From assembly GCA_964568955.1 (NCBI GenBank), contig CAZMSM010000002.1, positions 1 to 64,000 on the forward strand: a stretch of DNA of 64,000 nucleotides. The letters run 5' to 3'. The DNA comes from UBA1447 sp964568955 (GTDB lineage: Bacteria > Bacillota > Clostridia > Oscillospirales > Acutalibacteraceae). This document shows positions 17,359-25,259 of the stretch, in pieces. The position numbers and the translations under genes are program-made. Below the pieces are notes generated by a model. It searched no databases, was not told where the DNA came from, and saw only the letters and a list, made by a program, of their open reading frames with translations. Every line of letters starts with the position of its first letter. Position 1 is the first letter of the stretch.

Positions 17359-17652
17359 GGATGAGCGCCGCACGTTGTTCCATAATACAGCCGTAAAGCG
17401 GAAATGGCTTTTGCAGATTTAGATTTACTCAAATGTGTTGTGGAATTCAAAGCGCAGTTTTATCCTTCCAACACAGCCCGTTATGATTTGGCAACTCCGG
17501 GCACATTAAAGCTAATACCGCCTGATAATTGTTTGGCTGCGCTGGAATATGACTACCGTCAAATGAGCGACATGATTTTTGGTGACGAACCGGATTTCGC
17601 GGAATTTATGACGACAATTAAACAGATGGAATTAAAAATAAACTCACTTTAA
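17333..17652 (+). pseudogene. Internally deleted abiEii toxin gene
   Basis: Remnant of an AbiEii/AbiGii nucleotidyltransferase toxin. The first part (from ATG 17333, GGGGGA upstream) encodes MHKMAQASEDERRTLFHNTA, the usual AbiEii N-terminus, and then runs out of frame near 17400. From 17404 a second frame encodes the C-terminal block: LLKCVVEFKAQFYP, ARYDLATPGTLKLIPP and DYRQMSDMIFG, all hallmarks of the AbiEii end. The roughly 190 residues between them, which hold the catalytic nucleotidyltransferase motifs, are missing and the two parts are in different frames. The toxin cannot be active. Deletion rather than assembly error is an inference. Confidence 0.85.
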
Positions 17653-17868
17653 TAACGATGAGGCGTTGATAACTGAACATACACCGACGATGTCGTCATG
17701 GAGCCTTTTGCGCGGCGCGACGACACGGTCGGCTCGGATATAAAATCTGGCAGAAATCGGAAAATTGCGCGGACGATGCAAACTTAGACAGGGATGTGAA
17801 GGCGCCGCTGGTTTATATTAAAAGCAAGTTTGACTGATTTATAAAACTGCTGAAAAGAAGGCGTGATA

Positions 17869-18936
17869 ATGGACAAAATGACAACGCACGAACGATTTGC
17901 GCGGATGTACGCCCACAAGGAAGCTGACCGTGTACCCATTATTGATACCCCATGGGAGGGCACATTGGCACGCTGGCGCAAGGAAGGAATGCCCAAAAAT
18001 ATGCCTTGGCACGAATTCTTTGATGTTGACCGTACCATCGGCATCGGCGTGGATAATTCGCCCCGGTTTAAACATAAGCGCATTGAGCAAACGAAGGAAT
18101 ATACCATTGTTGAAACCAATTGGGGCGCGACGCTAAAAACGCAAAATCACGCGGACTCCACCCCGGAATTCCTTGACTTTAAAGTGAAAACGCCCGAAGA
18201 CTGGGCAAAAGCCAAGGCGCGTATGACCCCTGCGAAAGACCGCATTGATTGGGGGCATTTGAAGCGCAACTACAAAACTTGGCGAAAAAATGGTGAGTGG
18301 TTGGAAGCAGGCTTTTGGTTTGGTTTTGACATTACACATTCCTGGTTTATCGGCACAGAAAGGTTCTTGATTGCCATGGCGGCAGAACCGGAGTGGTGTA
18401 TGGATATTTTTAACCATTGCCTTGATATGGATATTGCGCTGTTTGATATGATTTGGGACGCCGGTTACACCTTTGACTGCATCACCTGGCCCGATGATAT
18501 GGGCTACAAGCAAAACCAGTTCTTTTCACTCAACATGTACCGTGAACTGCTCAAACCCGTGCAAAAACGGGCTGCTGAGTGGGCACACAGCAAAGGTATC
18601 CCGGCACATCTGCACTCTTGCGGAGATATACGCCCTTTCTTACCCGAGCTAATCGAAATCGGTATAGACGCACTGAATCCTCTTGAGGTGAAGGCGGGCA
18701 TGGACCCGTATCTGATAAAAAAAGAATACGGCGATAAGCTGGTGCTGCACGGCGGCCTCAACGCCGTTTTATGGGACGATATTGAAGCTGTTGAAGCTGA
18801 AATGCGCACGCTGATACCGGCACTCAAAGAAAACGGCGGGTATATTTTTAGCTCCGACCATTCCATCCCCAACTCCGTCAGCCTTGAATCCATGAAGCGC
18901 ATTGCGGATTTGGCGAAGGAGCTTGGCAAATATTAA
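17869..18936 (+). CDS. UroD-family (MtaA/CmuA-like) protein
   Basis: Member of the uroporphyrinogen decarboxylase superfamily, the branch that includes corrinoid-dependent methyltransferases. The 355 residues start THERFARMYAHKEADRVPI, typical of this branch, and contain PAHLHSCGDIRPFLPEL, the HxC zinc-site motif, plus LHGGLNAVLW near the end. Such proteins usually transfer methyl groups between a corrinoid protein and a thiol in the cytoplasm. ATG at 17869 with AGAAGG upstream is preferred to GTG 17863. No corrinoid protein or heme genes are nearby, so neither methyl transfer nor heme synthesis can be assigned. A weak terminator follows. Confidence 0.75.
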   Translation: MDKMTTHERFARMYAHKEADRVPIIDTPWEGTLARWRKEGMPKNMPWHEFFDVDRTIGIGVDNSPRFKHKRIEQTKEYTIVETNWGATLKTQNHADSTPEFLDFKVKTPEDWAKAKARMTPAKDRIDWGHLKRNYKTWRKNGEWLEAGFWFGFDITHSWFIGTERFLIAMAAEPEWCMDIFNHCLDMDIALFDMIWDAGYTFDCITWPDDMGYKQNQFFSLNMYRELLKPVQKRAAEWAHSKGIPAHLHSCGDIRPFLPELIEIGIDALNPLEVKAGMDPYLIKKEYGDKLVLHGGLNAVLWDDIEAVEAEMRTLIPALKENGGYIFSSDHSIPNSVSLESMKRIADLAKELGKY

Positions 18937-18958
18937 TGTGTAATCGCATTTTGGTGAT

Positions 18959-18995
18959 AAGCACGCGGGCAACCACGCGGGCTTGTAAAAATTTT
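18959..18995 (+). terminator. Probable terminator after the UroD-like gene
   Basis: AAGC-A-CGCG pairs with CGCG-G-GCTT (one mismatch) across 18959-18984, followed after a short A run by TTTTT. CACGCGGGC occurs twice in tandem inside the structure. Confidence 0.45.
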
Positions 18996-18997
18996 TC

Positions 18998-19026
18998 TTG
19001 CAATTCAAAAAACTTTGTGCTAACAT
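18998..19026 (+). promoter_or_regulatory. Promoter of rpsT
   Basis: TTGCAA (18998-19003), 17-bp spacer, TAACAT (19021-19026), with the start expected about 25 nt before the rpsT start codon. Confidence 0.65.
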
Positions 19027-19056
19027 AAGCACCTGTGTAATAAAGGAGGTGTCACG

Positions 19057-19314
19057 ATGCCCAATATTAAATCTGCTAAAAAGCGTGTGATCGTTTCTAT
19101 GGCTAAGGCCAACAGAAACAAATCACAAAATACCGCACTTAAAACAGCTATCAAAAAGGCTCATGCAGCCGCAACTACCAACGCAGCGGATAAAGATGCC
19201 GTTGTAAAGGCCGCCATGAAAAAGGTTGACCAGTCTGTCACAAAGGGTCTTATTCATAAGAACAACGGCGCACGTAAAAAAGCGTCTCTTGCGAAGCTGA
19301 TCAAAGAAGTCTAA
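19057..19314 (+). CDS. rpsT: 30S ribosomal protein S20
   Basis: Small-subunit protein that binds 16S rRNA early in 30S assembly. The 85 residues are highly basic and start MPNIKSAKKRVIVSMAKANR, the S20 signature, with a C-terminus of KNNGARKKASLAKLIKEV. Length is normal. ATG at 19057 follows AAAGGAGGTG. It has its own promoter. rpsT lies close to lepA in many Bacillota; here it is 2.8 kb away on the opposite strand, separated by the AbiE remnant and the UroD-like gene. Confidence 0.97.
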   Translation: MPNIKSAKKRVIVSMAKANRNKSQNTALKTAIKKAHAAATTNAADKDAVVKAAMKKVDQSVTKGLIHKNNGARKKASLAKLIKEV

Positions 19315-19391
19315 GCTTTTCATTTTTTTACAACACAGCGGTCAGCAGTACAACCTGCAGGCCGTTGAATTGTTCACCTCTATAATTGCTG

Positions 19392-19420
19392 TTGACTTTT
19401 TGCCGCTTGGCGTGTATAAT
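19392..19420 (+). promoter_or_regulatory. Strong promoter of the 62-residue membrane protein gene
   Basis: TTGACT (19392-19397), 17-bp spacer, TATAAT (19415-19420): one mismatch from the consensus, indicating high constitutive transcription. Confidence 0.85.
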
Positions 19421-19493
19421 TTGGCATTGTAAGGGTGTTCTCAAGTTACAAAACCGTAAAAATTGTAAAAAAATAAATTTGGAGGGTTCATTC

Positions 19494-19682
19494 ATGAAAA
19501 CATTCAAAAAGATTTGCAAGATCGTCGGCATCATCGCAGCGGTCGCGGGCGTAATCGCGGGTATCTATTTTGCCGTAACAAAGTTTTTGGATCGCAAAAA
19601 CTGCATTGACAGCGAAGAAAACTACGTTTCCTGCACTTGTGCTGACATTGATGACTTTGCGGCGGAAGTTGCAGCGGAATAA
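19494..19682 (+). CDS. Small single-pass membrane protein, unknown function
   Basis: I do not recognise a named family. The 62 residues have a basic N-terminus (MKTFKKICK), one strong transmembrane helix (about residues 10-31, VGIIAAVAGVIAGIYFAV) and a short acidic tail with three cysteines (NCIDSE, SCTCADID) that would face outside if the basic end stays in the cytoplasm. ATG at 19494 with TTGGAGGG upstream is chosen; the frame open to 19386 overlaps the promoter. It has its own near-consensus promoter and a strong terminator, so it is a monocistronic and probably abundant small protein. Confidence 0.75.
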   Translation: MKTFKKICKIVGIIAAVAGVIAGIYFAVTKFLDRKNCIDSEENYVSCTCADIDDFAAEVAAE

Positions 19683-19701
19683 TCCGAAACCACAAGTTTA
19701 T

Positions 19702-19739
19702 AAAAAGCACATGGGTGATTTTCACCCATGTGCTTTTTT
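19702..19739. terminator. Strong bidirectional terminator
   Basis: AAAAAGCACATGGGTGA and TCACCCATGTGCTTTTT form a perfect stem with a 3-nt loop. It ends the small membrane protein gene on the plus strand and the acpP-proS-nagA transcript on the minus strand. Confidence 0.95.
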
Positions 19740-19801
19740 GTGCAGTTCTTTTAGAGCGTAAACTGTCGAAATCTATAAGCCTGAAAGGTCGAAAACCCTT
19801 T

Positions 19802-20929
19802 TTACTGCAGATTTACTGTTACCCGGCCTTTTACAATAACCGTTTTAATCCTTAAATACTCATCGACAATCAAAATATCGGCACGCTTGCCTTCTTTTAA
19901 GCTACCCGTAAAATTATCTGCGCCGATAACCTTTGCGGGGTTAATGGTAGAGGATTTGAGTGCCTGCTTAAAGGGTATGCCAAAGCTTATTAAATTGAGG
20001 AATTCACGATGCATGTTTGTTGTACTGCCGGCTAAATTCCCACAAGCGAGGGTTGCCTTACCGTTATGAACAAAGACCTTTTGACCCCCGAGCTCAAACT
20101 CACCATCGCCGCAACCGGTGGCGCACATCGCGTCACTGACGACCACGCTTCTGTCCTCACCCAAAAGCTTGAAGGCCATGCGTAATATAGACGGGTAGGC
20201 ATGCACGCCGTCACAAATCAGTTCTGCGGTTGATGTTGCGTTGTCAAACGCTGCAACCACCGCACCGGGTGCCCTGTGCCATATGGGTGGCATGGCACTG
20301 AACAAATGGGTAGCATGGGAAAACCCGTTTTTGTACCCCAGTTCAGCCGTTTCAAAATCGGCATCGGTGTGCGCTTGGGAAACGGTGCAATGTTGGGATG
20401 CTTGCCGCGCAAAATCGAAGGCACCCTCCACCTCCGGTGCCAAATCTACAAGACTGATTTTACAAATTGACCGGAGATGATTAAACTCTTCCATATCCGG
20501 CAAGCGGATATATTCGGCCGGCTGAGCGCCTTTTTGAGCAAGTGCTATAAAAGGCCCTTCCATATTAACGCCGTGCATATAGGCAGCCGTTTCCTTGCCC
20601 ATAAAGTCAGCCGCCGCTTTGAACTGGGCAACAAGCCGGTCCTTTGGCAGGGTCATAGTAGCGGGGCAAAAGGATGTGACACCGTGTTTGGCGAGGAAAA
20701 GCGAGATTTTTTGAAGGGAATTGACACGCGCGTCTGCCATATCGGCCTTGTCACAGCCATGAATATGAATATCAATAAAACCGGGCAAAATGATACTGCC
20801 TGAAAGGTTTACAGTATCATCCCCGGTCAAATCCGCGCCGATCTCCGTAATGAGTCCATCTTCCACACGGATATCCGCTTTTTGCGGTTCAAAATCGTCA
20901 TTATACACAGTCGCGTTTTTTAGCAGCAT
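19802..20929 (-). CDS. nagA: N-acetylglucosamine-6-phosphate deacetylase
   Basis: Removes acetate from N-acetylglucosamine-6-phosphate, feeding amino sugars from cell-wall recycling or dietary glycans towards glucosamine-6-phosphate. The 375 residues form an amidohydrolase TIM barrel: GFIDIHIHGCD (metal-binding HxH), VTSFCPATMT, ATHLFSAM, ICDGVHAYP and VVVSDAMCATG (catalytic Asp), with a small beta domain made from both ends. Length is normal. ATG at 20929 lies 3 bp after the proS stop, so the two are co-translated in practice. No nagB is in the window. Ends at the terminator 19702-19739. Confidence 0.94.
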   Translation of the reverse strand: MLLKNATVYNDDFEPQKADIRVEDGLITEIGADLTGDDTVNLSGSIILPGFIDIHIHGCDKADMADARVNSLQKISLFLAKHGVTSFCPATMTLPKDRLVAQFKAAADFMGKETAAYMHGVNMEGPFIALAQKGAQPAEYIRLPDMEEFNHLRSICKISLVDLAPEVEGAFDFARQASQHCTVSQAHTDADFETAELGYKNGFSHATHLFSAMPPIWHRAPGAVVAAFDNATSTAELICDGVHAYPSILRMAFKLLGEDRSVVVSDAMCATGCGDGEFELGGQKVFVHNGKATLACGNLAGSTTNMHREFLNLISFGIPFKQALKSSTINPAKVIGADNFTGSLKEGKRADILIVDEYLRIKTVIVKGRVTVNLQ

Positions 20930-20932
20930 TTT

Positions 20933-22375
20933 TTAATAAGCCTTTCCCCAATACAGCATCTGTGACGCCGGCTCGCCGCAGCACACACAGTTTTCGCTGA
21001 TTTTTTCCTGGTCTTCGGGTATACAGCGTGATGTGACACCTGCCTCGTCCTTGAGCTTATCCTCACACGCCGAACTACCGCACCACATGGCTTTAATAAA
21101 GCCGGGGCGAGTGGCGGCGTTTTGCTTGAGTTCTTCAAAAGTTTTGACGGAATAGGTCATTTCTTCCCGACGCGCAAGCGCTTTTTCATAAAGCCCTTGA
21201 TGCACCGCATCCAGCAGTTCTGGGATTTTTGTAGCAAGCTCGTCAAGCGAGACAAAGATTTTTTCTCTGTTATCACGACGCACAAGTACACATTGGTTAT
21301 TGGCTATATCCTTGGGCCCAATTTCTAAACGCAGTGGCACGCCCTTCATTTCATACTCCGCAAACTTCCAGCCGGCGGAGTTATCGGAATCGTCAATCTT
21401 TACACGGCAGAACTCGGAAAGCGACTTTGTAATAGCCTGCGCTTTTTCAAGCACGCCCTCTTTATGCATTGCAATAGGTAGAACGACCACTTGAACGGGT
21501 GCTACCCGCGGGGGCATCACAAGACCGTTGTTATCGCCATGCGTCATGACTATCGCGCCGATGATACGGCTGGACATCCCCCAAGATGTTTGGTGGGGGT
21601 ACTGCAAGGTGTTGTCCCTATCGGTAAACTGAATGTCGAAGACTCTGCTAAAGCCGTCGCCGAAATAGTGGGTGGTTCCGCTTTGCAGTGCTTTGCCGTC
21701 GTGCATCATTGCTTCTATTGTATAGGTGGATTCCGCACCGGCGAATTTTTCATTGTCGGTCTTTTTGCCTTTGATGACGGGAATGGCCAGGCAGTTTTCC
21801 GCAAGGTCGGCGTAGACATCGAGCATCTTCTTGGTTTCCTCAATGGCTTCCTGTGCGGTTTCGTGCATGGTGTGCCCTTCCTGCCAGAAGAATTCCATCG
21901 TGCGCAGGAAGGGTCTTGTCGTTTTTTCCCACCGAACCACAGAGCACCACTGGTTGTACAGCTTGGGCAAATCCCTATAGGAATGAATAATCTCGCTGTA
22001 ATGGTCACAAAACAGGGTTTCGGAAGTGGGGCGTATGCACAGGCGCTCTTGCAACTTCTCGTCCCCGCCGTGCGTAACCCAGGCAACTTCCGGCGCAAAG
22101 CCGGCAACATGATCTTTTTCCTTTTGCAAGAGGCTTTCCGGTATGAACAAAGGCATCATCACATTTTCGTGCCCTGTCGCTTTAAACCTGCCGTCAAGCT
22201 CGTCGTGTATGTTTTCCCACAGTGCTGTGCCGTAAGGCCGCACGACCATACAACCACGCACCCCGGAATAGGACGCCAATTCCGCCTTCTTTACCACATC
22301 CGTATACCATTTTGCGAAATCTTCCTCCATCGAGGTAATATCTTCCACCATTTTCTTTTGCTCAGCCAAACTCAA
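20933..22375 (-). CDS. proS: Prolyl-tRNA synthetase, type 3 (archaeal-like)
   Basis: Charges tRNA-Pro with proline. The 480-residue form lacks the editing insertion of the long bacterial type and matches the ProS type-3 class. Class II motifs: GTALWENIHDELDGRF (motif 1 region), CIRPTSETLFCDHYS and RWEKTTRPFLRTMEFFWQEG (motif 2), and a motif 3 region around SWGMSSRIIGAIVM. The C-terminal extension has four cysteines (CGSSACEDK, CVCCGEPA) and ends in Tyr, as in this class. The start is TTG at 22375 with GGGAGG four bases upstream; the next in-frame TTG is two codons on. It lies 23 bp after acpP. Confidence 0.95.
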   Translation of the reverse strand: MSLAEQKKMVEDITSMEEDFAKWYTDVVKKAELASYSGVRGCMVVRPYGTALWENIHDELDGRFKATGHENVMMPLFIPESLLQKEKDHVAGFAPEVAWVTHGGDEKLQERLCIRPTSETLFCDHYSEIIHSYRDLPKLYNQWCSVVRWEKTTRPFLRTMEFFWQEGHTMHETAQEAIEETKKMLDVYADLAENCLAIPVIKGKKTDNEKFAGAESTYTIEAMMHDGKALQSGTTHYFGDGFSRVFDIQFTDRDNTLQYPHQTSWGMSSRIIGAIVMTHGDNNGLVMPPRVAPVQVVVLPIAMHKEGVLEKAQAITKSLSEFCRVKIDDSDNSAGWKFAEYEMKGVPLRLEIGPKDIANNQCVLVRRDNREKIFVSLDELATKIPELLDAVHQGLYEKALARREEMTYSVKTFEELKQNAATRPGFIKAMWCGSSACEDKLKDEAGVTSRCIPEDQEKISENCVCCGEPASQMLYWGKAY

Positions 22376-22398
22376 ACATCCTCCCGCATATTGCGCAA

Positions 22399-22623
22399 TT
22401 AATTTTCTTCAATCAGTTTTACGATGTCCCCGACTGTTTTAATATTTTCAAGTTCTTCGTCGGGCACTTCAATATCAAAAGCATCCTCCAAGGACATTGC
22501 AAGGTCAACAAGATCTAGGCTATCTGCTTCAAAATCCTCCAGTATGAGGGAATCCATGGTTACTTGGTCAGCTTGCACGCCAAATTGCTCACAGATGATT
22601 TTTTGAACTTTTTCGAAAACCAT
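22399..22623 (-). CDS. acpP: Acyl carrier protein
   Basis: Carries growing acyl chains in type II fatty-acid synthesis on a phosphopantetheine arm. The 74 residues contain EDFEADSLDLVDLAMSLED, whose DSL serine is the attachment site, and the acidic helix EVPDEELENIKTVGDIV. ATG at 22623 with AAAGGAG upstream is chosen over a frame opening at 22671. It is the first gene of acpP-proS-nagA, with a near-consensus promoter at 22712-22740. No fatty-acid genes adjoin, so it is separated from the usual fab cluster. Confidence 0.94.
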   Translation of the reverse strand: MVFEKVQKIICEQFGVQADQVTMDSLILEDFEADSLDLVDLAMSLEDAFDIEVPDEELENIKTVGDIVKLIEEN

Positions 22624-22711
22624 AAGTCCGCACTCCTTTTGTAATTTATGTTTTGATAATTTTCGCGGCACAAAACTTTATCTTCACTTGTTCTGCACCT
22701 CTACAGTAAAG

Positions 22712-22740
22712 ATATTATGCAAATTGACGCTCTTTGTCAA
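22712..22740 (-). promoter_or_regulatory. Sigma-A promoter of acpP-proS-nagA
   Basis: TTGACA (22735-22740), 17-bp spacer, TAATAT (22712-22717) on the minus strand. It would give a leader of about 80 nt before acpP. Confidence 0.85.
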
Positions 22741-22846
22741 GTTATAAGCAAAAATTGGCAAGGAATATGCGATTTTTTGTATTGTACCCGCCTACAAAAC
22801 ATTCTGCAATCCCTGCTGTGTGAAATTGCGTAATGGATTGCATAAT

Positions 22847-22873
22847 GATTTATTTCGCGATGTGAAATAAATC
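22847..22873. repeat. Perfect 10-bp inverted repeat
   Basis: GATTTATTTC (22847-22856) and GAAATAAATC (22864-22873) with a 7-nt spacer (GCGATGT). It is a candidate operator or small RNA hairpin in the acpP upstream region. No known regulator consensus matched. Confidence 0.5.
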
Positions 22874-22954
22874 AACGTGTATAATTTCCGCACAATTTGT
22901 TGACCAAAAAGAACTATTAGCACAAATCTTGCGTAAAGGTTTTTGCCTTGCAAC

Positions 22955-22984
22955 TGTGGAAAACTCTGTGGAAACTGTGCAAAA
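22955..22984. repeat. Three DnaA-box-like repeats
   Basis: TGTGGAAAA (22955-22963), TGTGGAAAC (22967-22975) and TGTGCAAAA (22976-22984) are near-tandem. The first and third fit the reverse complement of the relaxed DnaA box TTWTNCACA. Not an origin by itself, since dnaA, dnaN and rpmH are absent. Confidence 0.4.
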
Positions 22985-23129
22985 CTATGCTTTAGAGCCC
23001 ATTTTTTTACAAAAAAGTAAAGATTTACGCTTTACAAGCGCCTCTTGATGCTAAATCGAGATTATACCGCTTGTGTATATCCATTTTGCATATGCATCTT
23101 TTTTTTGCAAGATAAAGTGCAGCTTAAAT

Positions 23130-23170
23130 AAAACGTCCCCCGATTTTACAAAAACCGAAGGACGTTTTTT
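23130..23170. terminator. Bidirectional terminator
   Basis: AAAACGTCC (23130-23138) and GGACGTTTT (23160-23168) close a stem that extends inward to about 15 bp with G-U pairs on the minus strand. It has a T-run on the plus side and TTTTATTT on the minus side. It ends the DUF4838 gene. Confidence 0.85.
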
Positions 23171-23191
23171 GATTATTGAATCAGGTATGAA

Positions 23192-25078
23192 TTATCTCCA
23201 GGTGCTCGGTAGTGCGAAAAAATCAGGCGTGGTTGAAATCACAGAACCTTCACTACAGCGAACGATGCCATATTTTTGATAGTCTTTGTACAGTGCCTTG
23301 TTCGCGTCTCTCCATTTAACCGGGTTTTGCAAACGGGAAAATTCCGAAACCGTGTTGCAAGCTTTCCAGTAACGCCAGGCCAGTTCCGACATTTTAACAT
23401 TCTTAAGATAGGTCTCATTTCCGGCAAGCTGTGCGGCTTTGTCCCAAAGCTCGTTGCAATACTCAATTTCGTTGCCGGTTAACTTGAACACGCCTTTGCT
23501 CTTCATGTCCGACCAAATCGCCATATGTCTGTTGCCAACACCGGCATGTTTTACCGTCATATCAATGTATTCACGGACATACTGCCAGCCTTCGCCATAA
23601 TACGCACGTAAAAAATCGTTCATGGTCGCATCATAGTCCAAGTAGGGGTCCCACAACAATTTGCAAAGCAGGTAGGCGCGCAGTTCTGCAAATTCGGCAT
23701 TGCTTTGCGACGCCATATAGTTGCCTTCTTCGTAGATGCCTTTTACATTGTTTTCGGCAAAAAACTGCATATTGGCCTGCATCACGCCAAAGTTGTTGAA
23801 GGGGCCGATAAAATGACCGTAATTTGTCGTGTAATCCCAGATATAAATTCTGTTGCAAATCTTCTTCCAATCCGTCAGGTCCTTATGAAAACTAACGTTG
23901 TCCGCACAGCTGTCATCATCTAGCGCATGTGCAAAGCAACATTCGATGGAACACAGGCGCACAATCACATTCTCTCTTGGGACAACATGCAGCGGCGGCT
24001 TGCGGGTGTATTGGTAGGCAAAGGTGTCAATCGCTACATTGGGGTAATCATCTTTTATGGCATCCGCCACGGCATTGACAAAATGAATCATTGTGCCCGA
24101 ATGGGAGCCCTCGTGTTCATCCAGTGCCTTGCAGTTATCGCAAACGCAATAATTTTGATTGTCGTGCTGGGTTAATGAGACGATTTGAGCGTCGGGGTTT
24201 GCGGCCAGAATATCCCGCACTTCTTCAATAACAATCCTGAGTGTGTCCGGATTGGTCAAGCACAGCTGGTTGGGCGAGCGTACACCCGTTTTTACCCCAA
24301 GCGCATAGTATTCGGGGTAGGCGTCAAAATATCGTTCCGGCGGCATAATCAGGGTCGTTAATGTGTGTGCAAAACCATAAGCATAGCCCATATTCCCGCC
24401 CTGGGCCGGGGACAACTGTCGATATATGTTGCCGTTTTGCCGGTTGGCGATGCTGTAGGTTTTATCCCTGGGGCTTATCCAGTCGGTCTCGCGGTACTCA
24501 AAGTAAGGCTTTTGGTTGATGTCAATAGCAACGGGTATCTTGAGGTCATCCAGGTGAGGAATTTCAATAAGTGTTGAGGTATACCAGTGGCAACCGAGGA
24601 CTTCTTCCAAAAAGGCATAGACACCATAGAGGGTTCCACGCTTTTCTCCCCCGGCAATAACGAGCTTTTGCCCGACGGTTTTTACCATGAGCCCCTCATC
24701 GCCAAGCGCGGCCCTGTCAACCGTGTATTCACCGCCTATTTCCCTATTGGTTTTGCCAATAATTATTTCCTTGTCCTTGGCAGCGGTTGCATCTGTAACA
24801 AGCGGCAATGTTACACCGCAGATTTGTGTGATGTGGCTCTGCAAGGTTTGCGCGGCATTCAATTCGGACGCCCCACATTCGGCGCCACGGACAATCACAT
24901 AATCGCTTGAATTGTTTTGAGTGATGTACATCGTTTCCACCTCCACCGGTACAATAATATCCGGCCCGGGTTCAAAAGGTTTGAGTTGGGGATTAAAAAT
25001 ATTGCCGATAAACATCACCATGCTTACCAACAGGGCGAAAACAGCCTTGGCAAATCGCAAGTTCGGAGAAAAATTCAT
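23192..25078 (-). CDS. Exported DUF4838-domain protein, candidate glycoside hydrolase
   Basis: A 628-residue protein with an N-terminal hydrophobic segment (FAKAVFALLVSMVMFIGNIF) that is a signal peptide or membrane anchor. Residues about 55-180 resemble the N-terminal domain of GH67/GH20-type enzymes (AAQTLQSHITQICGVTLPLV, EIIIGKTNRE, TLYGVYAFLEEVLGCHWY). The middle is DUF4838, with YYALGVKTG, LCLTNPDTLR, SLTQHDNQNYCVCDNCKAL and GTMIHFVNAVADAI. The activity is not known; family context points to polysaccharide or uronoside hydrolysis outside the cell. ATG at 25078 with AAAGGTG upstream replaces the frame opening at 25156. It is monocistronic with its own promoter and terminator. Confidence 0.75.
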   Translation of the reverse strand: MNFSPNLRFAKAVFALLVSMVMFIGNIFNPQLKPFEPGPDIIVPVEVETMYITQNNSSDYVIVRGAECGASELNAAQTLQSHITQICGVTLPLVTDATAAKDKEIIIGKTNREIGGEYTVDRAALGDEGLMVKTVGQKLVIAGGEKRGTLYGVYAFLEEVLGCHWYTSTLIEIPHLDDLKIPVAIDINQKPYFEYRETDWISPRDKTYSIANRQNGNIYRQLSPAQGGNMGYAYGFAHTLTTLIMPPERYFDAYPEYYALGVKTGVRSPNQLCLTNPDTLRIVIEEVRDILAANPDAQIVSLTQHDNQNYCVCDNCKALDEHEGSHSGTMIHFVNAVADAIKDDYPNVAIDTFAYQYTRKPPLHVVPRENVIVRLCSIECCFAHALDDDSCADNVSFHKDLTDWKKICNRIYIWDYTTNYGHFIGPFNNFGVMQANMQFFAENNVKGIYEEGNYMASQSNAEFAELRAYLLCKLLWDPYLDYDATMNDFLRAYYGEGWQYVREYIDMTVKHAGVGNRHMAIWSDMKSKGVFKLTGNEIEYCNELWDKAAQLAGNETYLKNVKMSELAWRYWKACNTVSEFSRLQNPVKWRDANKALYKDYQKYGIVRCSEGSVISTTPDFFALPSTWR

Positions 25079-25157
25079 ACAGTCACACCTTTCAACATCA
25101 ATTAGCAGGCAAATGTACAGGTTACTGCCGCGGCAACCTACCGTCCTACTCCACATA

Positions 25158-25185
25158 AGAATAGCACAATACTTTTATAAATCAA
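25158..25185 (-). promoter_or_regulatory. Probable promoter of the DUF4838 gene
   Basis: TTGATT (25180-25185), 16-bp spacer, TATTCT (25158-25163) on the minus strand. A 10-bp palindrome TGCCGCGGCA (25126-25135) follows in the leader and could be an operator. Confidence 0.5.
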
Positions 25186-25193
25186 TAGCTCCA

Positions 25194-25219
25194 TAAAAAA
25201 AACACACCTTTCGGCGTGC
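25194..25219 (-). terminator. Rho-independent terminator after eno
   Basis: On the minus strand GCACGCC-GAAA-GGTGTGT forms a GNRA-capped stem with two G-U pairs followed by a run of T (25195-25201 read in reverse). Confidence 0.85.
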
Positions 25220-25259
25220 TTTTTTAGTAATATTTTGGTTGTGTTGCCTCAAGGAAGGA

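Larger units (their letters stand above)
22624..23191. other. 568-bp AT-rich intergenic region
   Basis: Between acpP and the DUF4838 gene. It holds the acpP promoter (22712-22740), a perfect inverted repeat (22847-22873), a -10-like TATAAT on the plus strand (22880-22885), a triple DnaA-box-like cluster (22955-22984) and a bidirectional terminator (23130-23170). No protein frame in it is convincing. A short plus-strand RNA ending at the terminator is possible but unproven. Confidence 0.6.

Noticed and set aside
17653..17862. Possible remnant of another gene after the AbiE remnant
   Set aside because: A short frame ends VKAPLVYIKSKFD at 17837, but it is not recognisable and has no start; may be debris of the same deletion event.
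22955..22984. DnaA-box-like cluster as chromosomal origin
   Set aside because: No dnaA, dnaN, recF or rpmH nearby and only three imperfect boxes.
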